IMG/VR virus record: IMGVR_UViG_3300046698_000387
Coordinates: 1-36,538 of that record
Origin: a virus
DNA: 36,538 nucleotides
Strand: one strand, 5' to 3'
The notes beneath the pieces are model-generated. The model was not told the DNA's origin, did no database searches, and was given only the letters and a program-made list of their open reading frames with translations. Every line of letters starts with the position of its first letter. The stretch's first letter is position 1. The position numbers were made by a program, and so were the translations under genes. Shown piece by piece: positions 34,110 to 36,538 of this stretch.

Positions 34110-34391
34110 GTGGCGTCCTTTTCAAGCCGAGAGAACGGGATAGCGGCTTCTCGTGTGGCATACGGGAACTCACCGCCGTCTGGCGTGCGTCCACTTGCTC
34201 CTGGCGAAGATGCGCCGGTGCGTAAGTTAGGGCAGGGATTTGGGTATAGCTTTCGAGCGCACACGGCGCTTTATCTTTCGCCGCTGATACAGTTTAGCGT
34301 GAGGCTGTATATCCCAAACCCGCCAGTACTGACGACCCCGCTTGACTTCTACGTCATACTGGACGGCTTGCGCGGCTATCCGGTCCAGTAG
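34110..34391 (+). CDS. Small jelly-roll-like protein; VDIANLS follows its amber stop
   Basis: A 93-residue protein from leaderless GTG 34110. The C-terminal half is beta-rich ('FGYSFRAHTALYLSPLIQFSVRLYI', 'LDFYVILDGLRGYPVQ') and resembles the end of the other jelly-roll-like proteins. After the TAG stop the same frame reads VDIANLS and then TAA, the ending of the 33615 protein. Simple read-through would add seven residues, but a leftover of recombination is likelier. Confidence 0.6.
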   Translation: MASFSSRENGIAASRVAYGNSPPSGVRPLAPGEDAPVRKLGQGFGYSFRAHTALYLSPLIQFSVRLYIPNPPVLTTPLDFYVILDGLRGYPVQ

Positions 34392-34409
34392 GTTGACATA
34401 GCGAACCTG
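34391..34409 (+). repeat. 3' element V, copy 2 (fragment)
   Basis: GGTTGACATAGCGAACCTG matches only the first ~18 bases of V copies 1 and 3. Confidence 0.7.
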
Positions 34410-34414
34410 AGCTA

Positions 34415-34813
34415 ATGCCAGACAAGCGGGAAAAACGGTTCAGGCGTGAACATCGGCCCAAAAACAGCCTCCCTTCCGGCGTTCGTCTGGTGTACCGTCC
34501 AAAGACGCAAGAAGAGGTTGAGCGGGTCTGTGCGCGTGCCGATGAGTGCTTGGGGTCGCCGTTCATGCAGTTGCCCGGTGAGCCTCCGCAAGATCAGATT
34601 GTTTTCAGCACCACTGACGGAACGCCGATTCCCGTTAAGGCCGTGGAAATGGTCTTCAATGATGCCTGTTTGCTCGACTACGCTTATGGCGCGGGCCACT
34701 ACTGGGATACCTCGCTTTTGCGTGAGCGCGAAGTCTTGGAGGTCGCACGGCGTCTCTACGGGATGTTGGAAAGCGCCTGGAAGCCCTCAAGGGCGGTTCA
34801 AAAACCAAATTGA
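34415..34813 (+). CDS. Conserved helical protein, unknown
   Basis: A 132-residue protein: basic start (PDKREKRFRREHRPKN), 'LVYRPKTQEEVERVCARADECLGSPF', 'DQIVFSTTDGTPIPVKAVEMVFNDACLLDYAYG' and a helical end. ATG 34415 lies just after V fragment 2. Its stop TGA is followed in the same frame by LLVDIANLS-stop (V copy 3). No family recognised. Confidence 0.6.
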   Translation: MPDKREKRFRREHRPKNSLPSGVRLVYRPKTQEEVERVCARADECLGSPFMQLPGEPPQDQIVFSTTDGTPIPVKAVEMVFNDACLLDYAYGAGHYWDTSLLREREVLEVARRLYGMLESAWKPSRAVQKPN

Positions 34814-34818
34814 CTTTT

Positions 34819-34935
34819 GGTTGACATAGCGAACCTCTCGTAGCAGAATGGGTTTGCGCCCTTTGTGGGGCGGCGCCTTGCTGGATTATCCTCGCGGAAC
34901 TATCCGGCTCTTACAAGTTGCCCCACTTAAACCCC
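34819..34935 (+). repeat. 3' element V, copy 3
   Basis: Same element as 33965-34083, with arms GTGGGGC (34865-34871) and GCCCCAC (34920-34926) conserved while the loop between them differs. It ends at the stop codon of the convergent minus-strand gene. Confidence 0.85.
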
Positions 34936-35240
34936 TAGAAGCTGCGGCGCTTCGCTTCCATCTCCATCGCTTCCTGCGCTCGGATGTTGGGATTCTCGAC
35001 TGCATAGGACGCCACCAGCTCTATCAGCCGGTCAAGGGTCTTCACGCGCTTGTCTTCTTGTTTCCAGAGGATAGCGCGGTATTCTTTCAGTTCGCGGAGC
35101 GTGGCGAATCTCAGGGCGGCGCGGTGTCTCCCTTTGATCGTGATGCGGCGGGGCAGGTTTTCGAAGCCGGGTAGCGCGAGCTGGTTCTGGGCGATTTTGC
35201 TTTGGCGGCGCTTGAGCATCCAGACTATTCGGTCCACCAT
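34935..35240 (-). CDS. C-terminal half of a split paralogue of 2296-2760
   Basis: A 101-residue basic helical protein with 'QLALPGFENLP' matching 'QFLLPGFEHLP' in the 2296-2760 protein. Its ATG (35240) follows immediately after the TAG of the small gene upstream, in the same frame. The two together equal the single-chain paralogue. Restart at TAGATG or occasional read-through could both make the second part. Confidence 0.65.
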   Translation of the reverse strand: MVDRIVWMLKRRQSKIAQNQLALPGFENLPRRITIKGRHRAALRFATLRELKEYRAILWKQEDKRVKTLDRLIELVASYAVENPNIRAQEAMEMEAKRRSF

Positions 35241-35384
35241 CTACGGGTGTCGGAACTGCTCAAGCATTTCGGCCTCGGATTCGTAGATGCTCTCGGCTAT
35301 CTTTCGAACAGAGGACTTCCCCTCTGAAAGCATGAGGGCGGTTTCGAGCGTGATATCGAGGTCGCGGGCAATGTCGGTTTCCAT
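35241..35384 (-). CDS. N-terminal half of the split paralogue
   Basis: A 47-residue protein ('METDIARDLDITLETALML', 'VRKIAESIYESEAEMLEQFRHP') aligning with the start of the 2296-2760 protein. It ends in TAG directly before the next ATG. The ATG at 35384 is 7 nt after a TACTAT box, so it should be leaderless. A helical regulator is possible. Confidence 0.6.
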   Translation of the reverse strand: METDIARDLDITLETALMLSEGKSSVRKIAESIYESEAEMLEQFRHP

Positions 35385-35397
35385 GGCCCTGATAGTA
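35385..35397 (-). promoter_or_regulatory. Leaderless promoter TACTAT + 7 nt (minus strand)
   Basis: On the minus strand TACTAT (35392-35397) then cagggcc and ATG 35384. Diverges from the 35496 promoter. Confidence 0.65.
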
Positions 35398-35495
35398 ACA
35401 GGAATGACGCGGGAATTGAGCTTGTGTGGTCATAGTACTATCGTGGCAGGGGCGGCATTCCTGTTTTATCCCTAGGTGGCGTCGCACACGGGGCG

Positions 35496-35507
35496 TATAA
35501 TTGATTC
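35496..35507 (+). promoter_or_regulatory. Leaderless promoter TATAAT + 6 nt
   Basis: Perfect TATAAT (35496-35501), tgattc, GTG 35508. No -35 hexamer 16-18 bp upstream. Confidence 0.8.
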
Positions 35508-36518
35508 GTGAGCCTTCTTTTCTGCGATTCCTTCGATCACTACACCACGGCCTCTCAGAAGTGGACGGTGGTAACAGGCTCTGAAAGCATAGGGCCTGGT
35601 GGCATCGGGCCACGCACCGGCGTCAATTCGCTTCAGTTGGCTGGGTTCTTTGGGCCTAGCTGGCTCTTCGCGGGACGGACGGCTCTTGTCGCGGGAACGG
35701 CCTTTGTCCCGACTACCATCGCATCCGAAATCGGCGTCTTCCGGTTTACCAACACTGGGCAGTACAATATCATGATCGCCCTGCAAAGCGATCTCAGCAT
35801 TGCCATTTATCGGTACGACTACATCGATAATCGGATAGCGCAGTCGGCGGCGGGCGCGTGCATTCAGAACGGGTACAACTACATCGAAGCGTCGGTGGTT
35901 TTCGCCGTTGGGACCGGGTCTGTGATTGTGCGCGTCAACGGCGTCCAAGTGCTCACGTTCACCGGAACTACGGTGGGCGGCGCTGGCAGCAATCCGCCGG
36001 CGGTCACGGGGTTTCAGCTTTTGGGCGCTTCGGGGGCGGCCGGTTCTCAGCATGACGACGTCTACCTGCTCGATCCCGCGGTGTCTCCGAACACCTCTTT
36101 CCTCGGGGCCGTCCGTGTCTATGCGGAGGTCCCGAACGCGGACAGTGCGGATATCGCATGGACCCCGCTGGTAGCTGGGGCGCATTTCCCGATGGTCGAT
36201 TCCGTCCCGGTCAATCCGGCGGATTATGTTTTCAGCAACACGGTAGGGCAGGTCGACGAGTACCTGTCTCCAATCGTGGGTATCCCTGCATCGTCTTCGG
36301 TGCTTGCGGCACAACACGTCCTTATGGCGGGCCTCGACGTGGCGGGGAGTCGCGTTGTAGCCTCCTCGGTGAATGAGATCACGGGGGCGGTCGCCGTGTC
36401 GCTTTCCACCACGGCGCACATGATAACGCAGCCCTACGATGTGGACCCGGTAACCGGGCTCGCCTGGGTACTGGCAAGTATTCCGGCCCGGCGGATTGGG
36501 CCTGTTGTAACGGGCTGA
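35508..36518 (+). CDS. LamG/concanavalin-like phage adhesin
   Basis: A 336-residue protein from leaderless GTG 35508. Residues 1-190 have the concanavalin-like pattern common in phage surface proteins: 'LLFCDSFDHYTTASQKWTVV' at the start, 'RTGVNSLQL', 'GSVIVRVNGVQVLTF' and 'DDVYLLD' near 187. Residues 195-336 form a second, Val/Ser-rich beta region ('VRVYAEVPNADSADIAWTPL') found after LamG in many phage proteins. Probably binds a host glycan. It runs into the fibre-like gene at 18 across the circular join. Confidence 0.75.
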   Translation: MSLLFCDSFDHYTTASQKWTVVTGSESIGPGGIGPRTGVNSLQLAGFFGPSWLFAGRTALVAGTAFVPTTIASEIGVFRFTNTGQYNIMIALQSDLSIAIYRYDYIDNRIAQSAAGACIQNGYNYIEASVVFAVGTGSVIVRVNGVQVLTFTGTTVGGAGSNPPAVTGFQLLGASGAAGSQHDDVYLLDPAVSPNTSFLGAVRVYAEVPNADSADIAWTPLVAGAHFPMVDSVPVNPADYVFSNTVGQVDEYLSPIVGIPASSSVLAAQHVLMAGLDVAGSRVVASSVNEITGAVAVSLSTTAHMITQPYDVDPVTGLAWVLASIPARRIGPVVTG

Positions 36519-36538
36519 GACCACCATGTCTATTTCCT
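36509..36538. repeat. Terminal redundancy, right copy
   Basis: Identical to bases 1-30. It includes the last codons of the adhesin gene, its stop, and the first codons of the gene at 18. Confidence 0.95.

Noticed and set aside
34389-34391. Genome-wide amber recoding (TAG read as an amino acid)
   Set aside because: Many well-supported genes end naturally in TAG (935, 2299, 22400, 23291, 24132, 29184), so TAG works as a normal stop; only local read-through remains possible.
33965-34935. V elements as a true integron array
   Set aside because: No tyrosine recombinase is encoded and the arms lack the known attC core; the cassette resemblance is kept only as a hypothesis.
35472-36527. Minus-strand frame of 351 residues opposite the adhesin gene
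   Set aside because: The plus-strand gene has a perfect leaderless promoter and recognisable LamG-like features; the antisense frame is Arg-rich shadow.
1-36538. CRISPR array
   Set aside because: No run of regularly spaced 24-40 bp direct repeats with unique spacers; the repeats found are gene-junction linkers, tandem coding repeats or short dispersed motifs.
1-36538. tRNA or rRNA genes
   Set aside because: No cloverleaf with a TTCGA-type arm and matching acceptor ends was noticed by eye, and no rRNA core sequence; a dedicated tRNA scan would be decisive.

Overview
The window is one complete circular replicon drawn as a line. Its first 30 bases (1-30) recur as its last 30 (36509-36538), and the gene at 35508-36518 continues across the join into the gene at 18-935, so the unit is about 36,508 bp. 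The content suggests an uncultured bacteriophage: jelly-roll-like virion proteins, cell-wall enzymes, an adhesin, a beta-propeller, small membrane proteins, zinc-ribbon and HNH proteins and a replication-initiator-like protein. There is no recognisable terminase, portal, tail protein, tape measure, integrase or DNA polymerase, and no Walker-A packaging ATPase. Several structural proteins look like single or tandem jelly-rolls, and many short proteins have one transmembrane segment. I infer a tailless, possibly membrane-containing virus of an undescribed lineage. The host cannot be fixed. Leaderless -10-type promoters are common in Deinococcus-Thermus and Actinobacteria and may also occur in soil phyla such as Acidobacteria.

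Layout. (1) 35508-36518 and 18-4025, plus strand: adhesin-like proteins, an L,D-transpeptidase-like enzyme, a membrane-anchored lysozyme-like protein and small basic or helical proteins, interrupted by one minus-strand gene (2296-2760). (2) 4365-10691, minus strand: about 21 tightly overlapping small genes (zinc ribbons, ASCH, J-domain, HNH-like, membrane peptides), probably the early region. Several gene junctions are near-identical repeats that carry the Shine-Dalgarno and start of the next gene and the C-terminal codons of the previous one. (3) 10692-13336: a palindrome-rich intergenic region, a replication-initiator-like gene with an internal cluster of a dispersed 16-bp motif, a zinc protein, and a cytosine methyltransferase that has lost its catalytic core. 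(4) 13326-15331, minus: two genes of unknown role. (5) 15471-29891, plus: the virion operon. It holds a transglutaminase-like enzyme, a series of 'MYQW' membrane proteins, a holin-like protein, an RRNP/zinc protein, two paralogous small proteins of which one carries an inserted DUF3494 ice-binding-like domain, a basic membrane protein, the likely major capsid protein (23362-24132), at least five jelly-roll-like proteins and an HNH protein. (6) 29902-35507: an array of mostly single genes, each with its own TATAAT-like box about 6 nt before an ATG or GTG (leaderless), separated by two families of repeated 3' elements.

Most striking points: the DUF3494 insertion in a virion-type protein; the dispersed AGGACACGCGCGTCCT motif; the -10-only leaderless promoter system; the repeated linkers that make the genome look built from exchangeable gene cassettes; and the absence of standard phage hallmark genes from a complete 36.5-kb genome.
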